Origin: Anagrus nilaparvatae
Lineage: Eukaryota > Arthropoda > Insecta > Hymenoptera > Mymaridae
Direction: 5' to 3'
Assembly (NCBI GenBank): GCA_022575985.1
Contig: JAKSXM010000007.1
Location: 17,486,501 to 17,550,500, forward strand
DNA: 64,000 nt
Part shown: positions 11,459 to 22,438 of the stretch, piece after piece
Layout of the letters: each line of letters begins with the position of its first letter
Numbering within the stretch: the stretch's first letter is position 1
The notes under the pieces: generated by a model
Database searches by the model: none
What the model was told of the DNA's origin: nothing
What the model saw: the letters and a program-made list of their open reading frames with translations, nothing else
Program-made: the position numbers and the translations under genes

Positions 11459-11663
11459 CTTTTCAACGGTAATACTCATGGGTATTATTTTAATAGTAGG
11501 ATTCTTTTTTATTTCAACAAAAATACTTTGGCACTGTTGAACATCTGTATCTATAGCTTGACAAGTATAACGACCAGCGTCAAATAATACAGCCTTTTCT
11601 ATAGTTAAAGTTGCTGTATGATAATCTAATCCATCAGTTTGTGTATGTTCCTGCCAAATTTCC
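11459..11663 (-). CDS. Receptor exon d: second half of Ig domain 1 and start of Ig domain 2
   Basis: 205 bp, one base plus 68 codons. Acceptor is TTTTTCTAG and donor is GTATTT. The peptide has the strand pair YHTATLTIEKA and the F-strand signature DAGRYTCQA (D-x-G-x-Y-x-C), closing Ig domain 1 opened in exon c. After SIFVEIKK it continues PTIKIIPMSITVEK, the A strand of a second Ig domain. The exon ends on a codon border and exon e continues directly with GSNVRLVC. The intron upstream is 10.8 kb and carries the Penelope fragment, TR156 copy C and two nearly intact short transposons. Confidence 0.85.
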
Positions 11664-12144
11664 CTAGAAAAATTGAAAATTATATATTATTAAATTTTTT
11701 GTTTCAGAATTTTATATACTTATTATTTACTTTTTTAAAAGCAATAAATTTTTTTATTAGAGAATTTTTAGTGCTTTGTTCTTTTTATAGTCTATTTACC
11801 AAAGTAAGTAAAGCATATATATATTTTATATTCTATATAAAGTATTTTAAAAATCAATGTAAACAAGAATTCTTATAACTGAATATGTTTGAGGATGTTG
11901 ACTACCTTTTTTGTTTAAGTACAGATTTTAAGAAACATTGGTACATAAAAAAAGCATATTAAAAAATACACATTTAAAATTTGAAGATCCTAGAGTGACT
12001 CCTTTGTTGTTAAGTAATTAAAAATAATTTTGCTTTTTTGAGAGTTTTATACACGTGATTCTTATGGGACACCATTTTATAATAGAAAATTTTAGTATTT
12101 TTTAAGTACAGTTTTTGATTAAAAAATTAAAACATATAAATTAA

Positions 12145-12962
12145 CAAGAGGAGTTCATACATTTGGAACACTAAATTACATCAAATTGTTATGGATGAGT
12201 TTATTGTGTTAAAAAAACATGCCAACTACCCTCCGTTCATTTCAATGGGCCTTCTGGGCCTAGAAATGCAGGGCTTCATGTTATGGAATTGAGAAGTATG
12301 GTAATTTTTGGTTAAAAATGACCAATTTTTAAATTGCTGCCATTTGTAATTTTTGACGATAATGGGCTTCAAATTTCCAAAAATTGTTTACTCTACCTTT
12401 TTCAATTATTTGTTACTTAGATATATATGATAATTTGAAGTCGAAATCTCAATTGTATTATTTTTTAAAAAAGCTCATTTTTAATGATAACTTTGAAGAG
12501 CCATTTCTTAAAAACGACTCAAGGAAATGAATCGAGTAAAGACTTTTTGGAAACTTGAAGCTTATAGAAAGAAAATTTTGAAATTTTTTGAGACTTATAA
12601 AACCCTTTTTTGTCAGAATTTACGAATTTTGGATCAATTTAAAAATTGGTTATTTTTAGCCGAAAATGGCCATTTGCTTAATTGGCTACATTGATGAGAA
12701 AATTAGCCATAAAAAATTGCGGTTTACGGCGTTTGAAAGGTGACACTTACACCAAAAAATGAGACCAACCAGAAGTGTTTTAGTTAACTTGCTAGGTTAA
12801 AAACCCTTTGTATCATTAACCCTTTATTTTATAACATTTAAACCTGCGTTTCTAGGCCCAGAAGGCTCATTGGAATAAACGGAGGGTAGCTGGCACGTTT
12901 TTTCAACTCATTCATAACCATTTGGTGTAATTTGGTGCTCCGAATGTATTGAAATCCCCTTG
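12145..12962. mobile_element. 818-bp terminal-inverted-repeat element with TAA borders
   Basis: The ends are inverted copies over about 120 bp. Left: CAAGAGGAGTTCATACATTT, later CTACCCTCCGTTCATTTC and GGGCCTTCTGGGCCTAGAAA. The right half is the complement (TTTCTAGGCCCAGAAGGCTC, GAATGTATTGAAATCCCCTTG). TAA flanks both sides (12142-12144, 12963-12965). A 3-bp TAA/TWA duplication is the habit of PIF/Harbinger elements; assignment is tentative because TAA is common here. It has no transposase. Relatives lie at 9.9, 26.1 and 53.1-54.0 kb, and an internal module is shared with the 42.7-kb foldback. Confidence 0.65.
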
Positions 12963-13913
12963 TAAGTTTATTTTCAACTAGGGTGATTTTATCACAAAAA
13001 TCTTATTTATTTAACAATTCTATCGTATAGTCTTGCTTGTGCAGAGTTCTCGCTACTGTATTAATATGATAGAAAGAGAAAGAGTCGGCTGCTTAAATCT
13101 GTTATCCCCACATTCGTAGTCAGCTCCCTTAATAAAAAAAATTAAGTTCTTATTCCCTGCGTTATTTTTAACTTTGGTGATTTTTTTATAATTCATATTA
13201 CAGTATGATTTCTCTTTCATCCATCTTATTTTGTTCTAAATTAAAAACTAATAAGTGTTAAATTTAAACTGTAAAGATTCTTGTCCTGGTAAATATTTTA
13301 CTAATTAATATTTTTTCAAAAATAAATAAAAAAAAGAGTAAATTTACTATCTTGAACAACTCAAAGCTATTTTAAACATTTTATTATATTATTAAAAAGT
13401 ATAAATTGTCTATGGCCATAAAAAGCTGCTAAATAAATTTAACCGGTTAACGCCCAATCGACATTTCTTAAATATACTAATTATTCCATATGAAATAATT
13501 TTTTAGATTTCTTTTATTTTTTACACCAAATACAAAAATATATAATTAAGATTTGACACAAGAAACATTGATCACAAATAAAATTCATATATATGAATAT
13601 TTTTTTTATTGATTTGACACCAATCATATCACCTCCATCAATCTTCAACACAAGAGCATTGCATTCAAATTAAATTAGAAAATGTTTTTTTCATCCAAGA
13701 ATTTATTACATATAATTTTTTAGCACCAATAAATTTTCGGGATTAATTTTAACCGCTAAATATTTTGTGTTCAAATAATACGTCATCCAAACAAATTAGT
13801 TAATAAAGTTTTAAAATGCTAAAATCAGATTTTAAAAATTTTAGGTGACTCAATGCTAAAAATGCATTTCTCAGCAGCAGCTAGTAGTAGGGGAAATAAT
13901 TACAAAACCTTTT

Positions 13914-14664
13914 CAGTTTTCGACCAACAACTAAAACTGATCTAAATTTTTGTAAAATTCGCTTCATTACTACCTTAGCCAAAAATTTTATGCATTTAAA
14001 CTTTTTAGACGAAGCCTGAAAGTCTCAGTGGGGTTGGATTGCCCTTATTTTAAGGGGGCAAAAAAAAATTGTTTAAAAAGCGATTGAAATTAATTAATTT
14101 GGCATTCTAAAACGAAAAAATGAATATGAATTTTTTAATAAAATGCACCTCTTATAAGTTCCTTAAAACCTTGATTACTCTGAGTATTTTATTCGAAAAA
14201 ATCAAAGTTTTAAGGGCTGTAACTTCAAAGGGTTGCATTTTATTAAAAAATTAATATTAACCTTTTCGTTATAGATTGCAAAAATGAATCGATTCCAATC
14301 GTTATTAAATAGTATATTAAGTATCAAGGGTGTAAAAGTTTCAGCACTAGCGTGAGCACTAGCACGAGTGCTCGGCGAAGCCGGGCACGAGTGATTTGTG
14401 TTCACGCTCGTGTCTAAAGTATTTCGCCCATGGTGCTTACACTATTTTTTGCCCCCCTAGGCGTAGAACGAGTTCAGAAAATTCTTTACGCACGAGTTTT
14501 ACGCCCGGGAGGGCAAAAAAATTTTTTTCACCCCTAAGAAGGGATAAACCAACCCCAATAGGCCTTCGTTCAAAAAGTTTGAATGCATATACTTTTTGGC
14601 TTAAGTAGTAATCAAGCAAATTTCACAAAAATTTAGTTAACTTTTATGTGTTGGTGGAAAGCTG
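13914..14664. mobile_element. Palindromic element of about 750 bp
   Basis: Left CAGTTTTCGACCAACA...CTAAATTTTTGTAAAATTCG is matched in inverse by AAATTTAG...TGTTGGTGGAAAGCTG on the right. Inner arms also pair, for example AGTGGGGTTGGATTGCCC against its diverged complement near 14545. The centre carries GC-rich repeated words (GCACTAGCGTGAGCACTAGC, GAGTGCTC, GGGCACGAGTG). Three overlapping open frames in it, on both strands, follow from the palindrome and are not genes. Target duplication unclear. Confidence 0.6.
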
Positions 14665-14699
14665 TTAATTATCTCATTTTAATGTAATCATTTCTTCTA

Positions 14700-14800
14700 C
14701 CTCTTAACTCGGACACTTTTGACCCCCTTCTTGATTTTCAGATTTCTAGGGTACCCTCTCCACCTCTATAAACATGTTCCATGTTAATAGGTTTACTATA
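14700..14800. repeat. Fragment of the GGAACATGTT repeat
   Basis: TTGATTTTCAGATTTCTAGG, CCCTCTCC and AAACATGTTCCATGTTAA in order. The same order occurs at 57400-57455. Confidence 0.5.
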
Positions 14801-15432
14801 AGTTTAGGGAACCATTAAATTGTTACATCAGGATAACCTATACACAATTACTATTTTCTTTTTTAAATGATATTTAAAATAAAATTTTCTTTGTATATAA
14901 TTTAAAAAAAATTAACAAAATTTATTTTCTATTTCAATAAATACATGTTAAAAAAACATTCATAAATAACTTTAGAAAAGAATTGAAACAATAATTAACA
15001 ATGAGTTAGCAAAATACTTTTTTTTTCTATTAAAATTAATTTTAAAACTTTCATTATTCATTGAAGTACTCTTTCTATTCATTATATTTTATTATTCAAA
15101 ACTTTAAGTACATATTGTTATTAACTTTTTGAAAAAAACTTTCTAGTAAATAAGATTTTTCAATAATATTTTACTTATATTATTTAATTTTTGCTATGAC
15201 TTGATGAGCACCAGGACTACTTGGACTATGCTTAAAAAAATTTATAGTGCTTTAATATTGCATCGTAGTTAATTCAACTCATGGTTACCTTTTTTTTCAA
15301 AATATAAAAAAATTTCGAATTTTTAAAAGTTTTTCTTCAACTTTTAGGGGTGTTACAACAGGTTCGAAATTTTTTTCTCTCGAAGCGAGACACTTTATGA
15401 AGCATATAAGGAATGAAGAATTTAAACTAGGA

Positions 15433-15915
15433 TTTTCTTTTTACGATAAAATTTAGCCAAGTTATCGTCAATTTAAGATTTTACACAAAATCTTAAAAAA
15501 GATTGAAGTTCTATTGAAATATGCCGATTTCTAAACTTAAAATATGCATTACTAGCTTGATTTTCATCGTAAAATAATAATTTTTTTTTTTATATTGATT
15601 AATTTTTCCCGGAGTATTCATTTCTTCAAGAAAGTAATCATTTTTATTTACAAAATTTTAATTTTTAGGTCAAAAGCCTTTGAAAACTGTAAGTAGCAAC
15701 ATTTATTTAACGCAGATTTTCATTGGTTTTTTACCTAAAAGTAGAATTGTGGTAAAAAAAATGATTTTTTTCTTGAAGAAATGAATACTCCGGGAAAAAT
15801 TAATCAATTTAAAAAAAAAAAATTATTATTTTACGATGAAAATCAAGCGGGTAATGCATGTTTAAAGCTCAGAAACAGACTTTTTTCAATGTCTTTTTAA
15901 GATAAATTTGAGTGA
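15433..15915. repeat. Left arm of a 4.4-kb inverted duplication (foldback-family sequence)
   Basis: This block is related to the arms of the 313-1450 palindrome (TTTACGATAAAATTTAGCC, AGTTATCGTCAATTTAAG). It is itself roughly palindromic about 15720. Most of it, including its asymmetric central part, recurs in inverse at 19333-19797 with few differences. The two arms enclose the Penelope-like fragments and TR156 copy C. Confidence 0.75.
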
Positions 15916-15949
15916 ATTATAAGATGATTTAAACAGTATAAATACTGTT

Positions 15950-16110
15950 GTCGTTCCAAATATTAAATAGATTTTAGTAGGAATTTATTATGAATAATAA
16001 ATGCGATCTTTTTGGAACAAGATATTTCTTTAATGTTTTTACATCGACGTTTCGGAGATCTGTGTCTCCCTTTTCAAGATCTAAAAAATACAATGCATAC
16101 AATTTATATA
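15950..16110. mobile_element. Terminal region of a Penelope-like element with hammerhead-like motif
   Basis: On the minus strand at 16043-16082: CTTGAAAAGG, a GGAG/CTCC stem around an 8-nt loop, then GAAACGTCGATG. GAAACGTC is the conserved 3' core plus GTC cleavage triplet of the small hammerheads found in Penelope-like terminal repeats. The CTGATGA box is damaged to CTTGAAA, so activity is unlikely. It probably belongs with the Penelope reading frame at 18894, from which TR156 copy C now separates it, though the ribozyme strand is opposite to that frame. Confidence 0.5.
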
Positions 16111-16472
16111 AACAATTTTTTACAAAATTTTTTTATTACAGAAAAACTAAATTTTCAAATTAAATAAATATATAATAATTAACTTACGAAAATTTTAAAA
16201 AATATCTTTTTGAATTAGAAACATAATATTATACAATAAACATTATAAAATTTTTTTAAAAAAATTTTTTATATATTTATAGAAAACAATAATAAACTGT
16301 AATATTAGTTATAAGAGTTTCTGTTCTCACTGCTAATGAAGTACTAAAATCTATTAAATTGAAAAAGTTTAAAGGTTCACCGATTCATACAAAAATTTTT
16401 TTATTATTAGACAAAGAGAAAAAAGTTTTTTTATATATTGAAAGAATTTGAGTAAGATAAACAAAATTGATA

Positions 16473-16589
16473 TTTTGGTTCCTCATAGAGGAACCTTTGT
16501 GATAGATGAAATTTTGATTTTTGATTTTTTGGCATATAAGCACGTTTTGGGACCTCAGGAAGCTAAAAAACCGGTTTTTAAAAAAAGTC

Positions 16590-16635
<46 letters not shown>

Positions 16636-18692
16636 ACCGGTGAAATTTCACAACCATTATGGAATTAAGACCTAATTTTTTTTTCAAAAATTTTTTCATC
16701 AAAAAATCTCAAACTACTTTTTTTTTTTTTTAATTTGGATGTAATACCTCATTTATTTCCACGAAAGTACTTATATTTGAAAGTACGATTTTTACTCGAT
16801 ATCTCGAATCTGATAACTAATTTTTTGAAAATTTTTTTCTCAAAATTTTTTTCACCAAAAAATACAAAAAATACCAATTTTTTTTTTCTTTACGGACGCA
16901 GTACTTAATTTATTTCTGTGGAAGTTCTAGTTTTAGAAATATCGTTTATAGCATTTTTTTGGACCTGATACTTAATTTTTTCAAAATTTTTTTCTCAAAA
17001 TTTTTGTCGCCAAAAAATACAAAAAACGCCAAAATTTTTTTTATTTTAGGACGTAATACTTAATTTTTTCCTATGAAAGTACGAATATCTAAAATTATCG
17101 TTTGTAAAGGATTTCTCCATCTGATACGTAATTTTTCGAAATTTTTTTTTTTCAAAACTTTTTACATAAAAAAATTAAAAAAACACTATATTTTTTTTTC
17201 TTTTTGGATGTAGTACCTCATTTTTTTCCATAAAAGTACTGATATCTAGAAGTATCGTTTTTACTCTATATCTCAAATCTTATAATTTATTTTTGAAAAT
17301 TTTTTTCTCAAAATTTTTTTCACCAAAAAATACAAAAAATACCAATTTTTTTTTTCTTTACGGACGCAGTACTTAATTTATTTCTGTGGAAGTACTAGTT
17401 TTAGAAATATCGTTTATAGCAATTTTTTGGACCTGATACTTAATTTTTTTAAAATTTTTTTCTCAAAATTTTTGTTGCCAAAAAATACAAAAAATGCCAA
17501 AATTTTTTTTATTTTAGGACCTAATACTTAATTTTTTTCTATGAAAGTACGAATATCTGAAAATATTGTAACCGGTGATATTTCACAAATAATTTCTAAT
17601 AAATTTTATTTTAGAATTAAGACCTAATTTTTTTTTCCAAAATTTTTTCATCAAAAAATCTCAGACTATTTTTTTTTTTTTTTTTAATTTGGATGTAATA
17701 CCTAATTTATTTCCATGAAAGTACTTATATTTGAAAGTACGATTTTTACTCGATATCTCGAATCTGATAACTAATTTTTTTTAAATTCTTTTCTCAAAAT
17801 TTTTTTCACCAAAAAATACAAAAAAAAACTTAAATTTTTTTTTTTTTTTGGATGTAGTACCTAATTGATTTCTATGACAGTACTAGTTTTAGAAATATCG
17901 TTTATAGTAATTTTTTGGACCTGAAACTTAATTTTTTCAAAATTTTTTTCTCATAATTAAAAAATCAAAAAAATTAAAAAATCTGTAATATTTTTTTTTT
18001 TTTAGTGTAATACTTCCTTTAATTCCATGAAAGTACTAATATTTGAAAATTTTGCAATCGGTGGTATTTAACAACCATTATGGAATTAAGATCTAATTTT
18101 TTTTTCAAAAATTTTTTCATCAAGAGATTTCAAAATACTTTTTTTTTTTTTTAATTTAGGTGTAATATCTCATTTATTTCCATAAAAGTACTTATATTTG
18201 AAAGTATGGTTTTTACTCGATATCTCAAATCTGATAATTAATTTTTTGAAAATTTTTTTCCCAAAATTTTTTTCACAAAAAAATACAAAGAATACCAAAT
18301 TTTTTTTTTGTTCGGACGTAGTACCTAATTAATTTCTATGAGAGTACTAGTTTTAGAAAGCTTATTCATAGCAATTTTTTGGATCTGATACCGGATTTTT
18401 ACAAAATTTTTTTCTGAATATTAATAAAACAAAAAAATTAAAAAATCTGTAATATTGTTTTTTTTTTAAGTGTAATACCTAGTTTATTGAAAATTTTTTT
18501 CTAAAAATTTGTTAAATAAAAAATATTAAATCACAGCAACATTTTTTTTCTTATAAAATACGGTATTTAACTTTTTTTTATGAAATACTGATATCTCAAA
18601 TTATAATTTTTATTAGATAAAATAGACCATTATAAATATTTTGCTATTGTTAATGAGGAACCATAGTGCCAATCACTTGGCAGCGTTTTTTA
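16473..18692 (+). mobile_element. TR156 element, copy C (about 12 tandem 156-bp units)
   Basis: It starts with the hairpin GGTTCCTC-ATA-GAGGAACC at 16477 and ends with GAGGAACC and the hairpin TGCCAA-TCAC-TTGGCA at 18667-18682, followed by GCGTTTTTT. A (TG)n tract lies at 16594-16626. The rest is tandem: the mark GTA(A/G)TACCT-ATTTATTTC-ATG(A)AAGTAC recurs near 16741, 16899, 17055, 17211, 17367, 17521, 17695, 17852, 18008, 18163, 18318 and 18472, a period of about 156. Palindromic GGTGAAATTTCAC follows the TG tract. There is no transposase. It appears inserted in a Penelope-like element. Confidence 0.85.
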
Positions 18693-18699
18693 ATTACTA

Positions 18700-19331
18700 A
18701 TGTATAGGAATCAAGGGTTAAGAGTTTATAGCTCAACTACCTAGAAATTACATAAAGTATATAAATTTAAAGATCTTATGTCACAGCTGTAATTTTATGT
18801 AGCTCTAATGAGAGACACATTCTTCAAACACATTCTTCAAAACTAAAAATATTATTTAATAAAACTTTAGAGTCGGCATTTCCGGATTTTTTAATGTCAG
18901 AAGACAATTTAAATCGTTCTGAACATAATAACGACACAGTAAGTAACTCTCACATTAATTGCTCCAAAATTAAAGAAAAGTGGTTTACTAACCTTACCAA
19001 TGTAGTAATTCCCAAAGATGTAGTAGATATACTATCTTTAGGCGAAAAATTTAACTTTAAGTGCGAAATAGGAAAGTATGACTATTTTGAATTATTAAAA
19101 AGCATTCAAACTTCTATACATAATTTAAACAACTCCCCCGAAAATTCTTCAGATAAAATCAGAAGAAAAATAATTGGCGTAATTAACAAAAATTTACACA
19201 ATAAAAAACATATTAAATATATAGACAAAATTATAGATGAAAAATTATAAAATACAAAAAAGTTTATAAGTGACCACCCTAATTTACTTGTCACAAGAGC
19301 AGACAAAGGAAACTCAACAGTAATGACCTAG
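18700..19331 (+). pseudogene. Penelope-like retroelement, broken N-terminal part of the reverse-transcriptase ORF
   Basis: An ATG at 18894 opens a frame that reads into NLLVTRADKGNSTV at 19279-19320. R-A-D-K-G-N-x-x-V is the strongly kept entry motif of Penelope-like reverse transcriptases. The frame carries an in-frame TAA at 19248-19250, continues in the same frame through the motif, and is cut at TAG 19329-19331 where the right foldback arm begins. The remaining RT, the linker and the GIY-YIG endonuclease are absent. About 190 bp upstream may be its leader. A nonfunctional 5' fragment. Confidence 0.7.
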
Positions 19332-20040
19332 ACATTGAAAAAAGTCTGTTTCTGAGCTTTAAACATGCATTACCCGCTTGATTTTCATCGTAAAATAATA
19401 ATTTTTTTTTTTTAAATTGATTAATTTTTCCCGGAGTATTCATTTCTTCAAGAAAAAAATCATTTTTTTTACCACAATTCTACTTTTAGGTAAAAAACCA
19501 ATGAAAATCTGCGTTAAATAAATGTTGCTACTTACAGTTTTCAAAGGCTTTTGACCTAAAAATTAAAATTTTGTAAATAAAAATGATTACTTTCTTGAAG
19601 AAATGAATACTCCGGGAAAAATTAATCAATATAAAAAAAAAAATTATTATTTTACGATGAAAATCAAGCTAGTAATGCATATTTTAAGTTTAGAAATCGG
19701 CATATTTCAATAGAACTTCAATCTTTTTTAAGATTTTGTGTAAAATCTTAAATTGACGATAACTTGGCTAAATTTTATCGTAAAAAGAAAATTTTTTTTT
19801 GTGGAGTGATTTTTCCCTGGGAATCAGATTTTTTCTAATCTTTAAAATTTTATTTACCAAAAAAATTGTTTTGAAAATTTGGGGTTGCTAAGATACGAAA
19901 AACACGGTTTTTGACATAAAAGTGTCAAAATCTTTTTGGCATCTATCGCCGATTTCGTGTTCGCGTTTTTTTTTTGCATTCTAGGGTCCAAACTACCAGA
20001 AAATCATGATGGTAGTCGCGGCCTCGTCGATTTTTTTTTT
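19332..20040. repeat. Right arm of the inverted duplication
   Basis: 19333-19797 is the inverse of 15433-15893. It then runs on as a diverged relative of the right arm of the 313-1450 element (TGATTTTTCCCTGG, CTAAGATACGAAAAACACGG, ATCGCCGATTTC, GCGGCCTCGTCGATTTTT). The left counterpart of this last part is missing at 15.4 kb. It interrupts the Penelope-like ORF. Confidence 0.7.
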
Positions 20041-20110
20041 CATTTTTGGTGCTCATAAAAAGGATTTTCTCGTAGAAATGCACATATATATATTTGAGAT
20101 ATATATAAAT

Positions 20111-20839
20111 TAGGGTGTTTCTTATTTCCCAAACTACCCGTAGAGAAAAATACTGGCTCGAATATTATACTTCAGGTCATAAAAATATTATTTAAAAAAA
20201 AAAAATTTTATAAACAACTTGATGTAGTGTGCCGATTTGCAAATGAAAATTGGTAAAAATCAGGAAAAAGGTTTTAAAAACGTTTTAGAAAGCTTTTAGA
20301 AACCTTCCCAAAAATTTTTTACTACTAAAACGTTCTAAAAGCGTGTTAATGAGAAAATATCTTTAAAAAACTCTAAATTATATATTTTATGATATCTGAA
20401 CCTAATTTAAAATTTATGGTAGTTTAAAAAGCAAATATCCATGAAAATTGCAATTTGACTGTTTTATTCATTGATTTTTTGCAAAAATGCATATTTCTTC
20501 TTTTAATAACGAAGCAATGAAAAAAGGCTTCTGTAAATGGTCAAAATACCTAAAAATCACCTTTTATGTTATTATTTACAGTTTTTTATAGATATTTTGT
20601 CACTAACACGCTTTTAAAAGATTTTAATAGTAAAAAGTTTTTGGGAAGGTTTCTGAAAGCTTTCTAAAACGTTTTTAAAACCTTTTTCCTGGTTTTTACC
20701 GATTTTCATTTGCAAATCGGCACACTACATCAAGTTGTTTATAAATTTTTTTTTTTAGATAATGGTTTTATGACCAGAAGTATCATATTCGAGCCAGTAT
20801 TTTTCTCTACGGGCAGTTTGGGAAATAAGGAACACCCTA
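20111..20839. mobile_element. 729-bp palindromic element with 8-bp target duplication (hAT-like MITE)
   Basis: Ends are TAGGGTGTT and AACACCCTA. Flanks are ATATAAAT on both sides (20103-20110 and 20840-20847), a perfect 8-bp duplication as made by hAT transposases. Inverted arms run about 300 bp: TACTGGCTCGAATATTATAC against its complement near 20785, CAACTTGATGTAGTGTGCCG against 20720, and TTTAGAAAGCTTTTAGAAACC against 20655. The centre (20400-20540) is unpaired. No transposase. Superfamily is inferred from the duplication length and TAGGG ends. It lies inside the 10.8-kb receptor intron. Confidence 0.8.
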
Positions 20840-20867
20840 ATATAAATGCTTAAATTTTTTTCCTTAA

Positions 20868-21593
20868 GGCCCCCTTTTCATTATTTTATCTGATTTTAAT
20901 GAATTTTAAACATCTTTTTTTTTAGTTATTTTATTATACAAGAACTTCAAATTTTTTTTAAAATTGTTACAAAACTATCAAAGAATACAAAAAAAATTAT
21001 TATTTTTATTTCCCAAATTTTTTACATTTTATAGAGGGCGTCAAAGTAGAGGCTGAAAAAAAAAAGTAAAAAACGGTTCCACACCTAGCGCCTATTGTGG
21101 GCATTCGAAACAAAAAAATAAAAAAGCATTTTATTCCCTATACACTTCTCAAGTGCTGGAACTAAAAGTTTGCAAAAATTCCAAAAATTGACTATTTGGT
21201 GCGCCAAAAACGAAAAATGGAGATTTTTAAGTACAAAAAAACGCCTAATATGGTCAATAAAAAATTTTCTAATCCACTTTTTTCTGATCTTCTAGTTCCA
21301 GCACTTGGCACTACAATTACAAATAAAATGAACCAAGATTTAGGTCAATAGCTGAATAAGTTTTTGAGTTAGAACTGGAACCGATTTAAAAAAGTAGTTT
21401 TGAGATAAACGCGTTTAAAGTTTTTAAATGCTTATGTTTTCATATGAATCCGTCCTATAAAAATCAAAATATCTCAAAAACATATATTTTTTTTGGCTTG
21501 AAAATTTTTTTATACACTCTTGAAATGTTTTTAAGCAAGAAAATGAAATAAAAAAAAAGTGCATTACGAATTTTAATTTTTGAAAAGGGGGCC
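20868..21593. mobile_element. 726-bp inverted-repeat element with TTAA borders
   Basis: Ends are GGCCCCCTTTTCA and TGAAAAGGGGGCC, flanked by TTAA at 20864-20867 and 21594-21597, the target of piggyBac-type transposases. A second inverted pair lies inside (CAAGTGCTGGAACTAAAAG near 21149, CTAGTTCCAGCACTTGG near 21293). A minus-strand open frame at its right edge (21424-21645) spans the element border and has no family resemblance. It sits only 28 bp from the 729-bp element. Confidence 0.72.
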
Positions 21594-22438
21594 TTAAGTA
21601 AATATTATCCTTATTTATTGACAATATTAAAACAAAATAAACCATAAAAATTAATTTATAAGCTTCAAATATCGATAATTATACTTAATTTTGAGAAAAA
21701 AAATATATTTATTTGGGATTGCAGTTCTAGTTTTTTTTTCCACGGAAATATAAGTATTCATAATATATGCAAGAAAAAGGTACTGATAGGGCTCTTTTTG
21801 ACCCCTTTGAAATTATGCCAGCAATGGGTTTTAATCATGTGATAAATATTTTTTTTACTTTCAGTGTGCATTAAAATTAGATCATAAAATTTTTGTTTAT
21901 TCTTTTTTTTAATTTGTAAAATTAAAAATTAAATATTAAAATCAATGAATTCTAAATTTGTTAAATTTACTTTTTCATATTTACTAAACAAAAAAACATA
22001 AAATATGAAATATGGATTTTCTTCTATCTTAAAGTTAAGTTTTTATTATTTTTTGAAAAGTAAAAAGAATTAGATAAACTTTCTTGTTATATTTTTTCAA
22101 TATTAAAAATTAAGTTACAAAGTAAAAATACGTTTTGAAATACTTATTTATTTTATCTACAGTATCTTATATAACTAGTTTTTTTAAGCTCCATTTATAA
22201 ACAATAAATTTCGTATTTTTAATCTTTGTACACATCAAAAATTTTTTTTTCTTTAATATTTATGTAAAAGAAAATGAAAATTATTCTCTTTGATTATAAC
22301 TAACAAAGCTCCTTTTTTTTTAATAGTTTTAAATTTATATTTATAACAAATTTATTGTAACAGAAAAAAAAGTAATATTAAAAAATTTTTTTATTCTTTG
22401 CAATAATAAATACTTTAAAATAATTAAAATCAACATAC

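Noticed and set aside
14202..14619. Three overlapping frames near 14.2-14.6 kb
   Set aside because: Open on both strands because the DNA is a palindrome; no protein family recognised.
16594..16626. Simple TG repeat as a CRISPR or regulatory array
   Set aside because: It is a dinucleotide microsatellite at a fixed place in TR156; the 156-bp units lack spacers, so this is not CRISPR.
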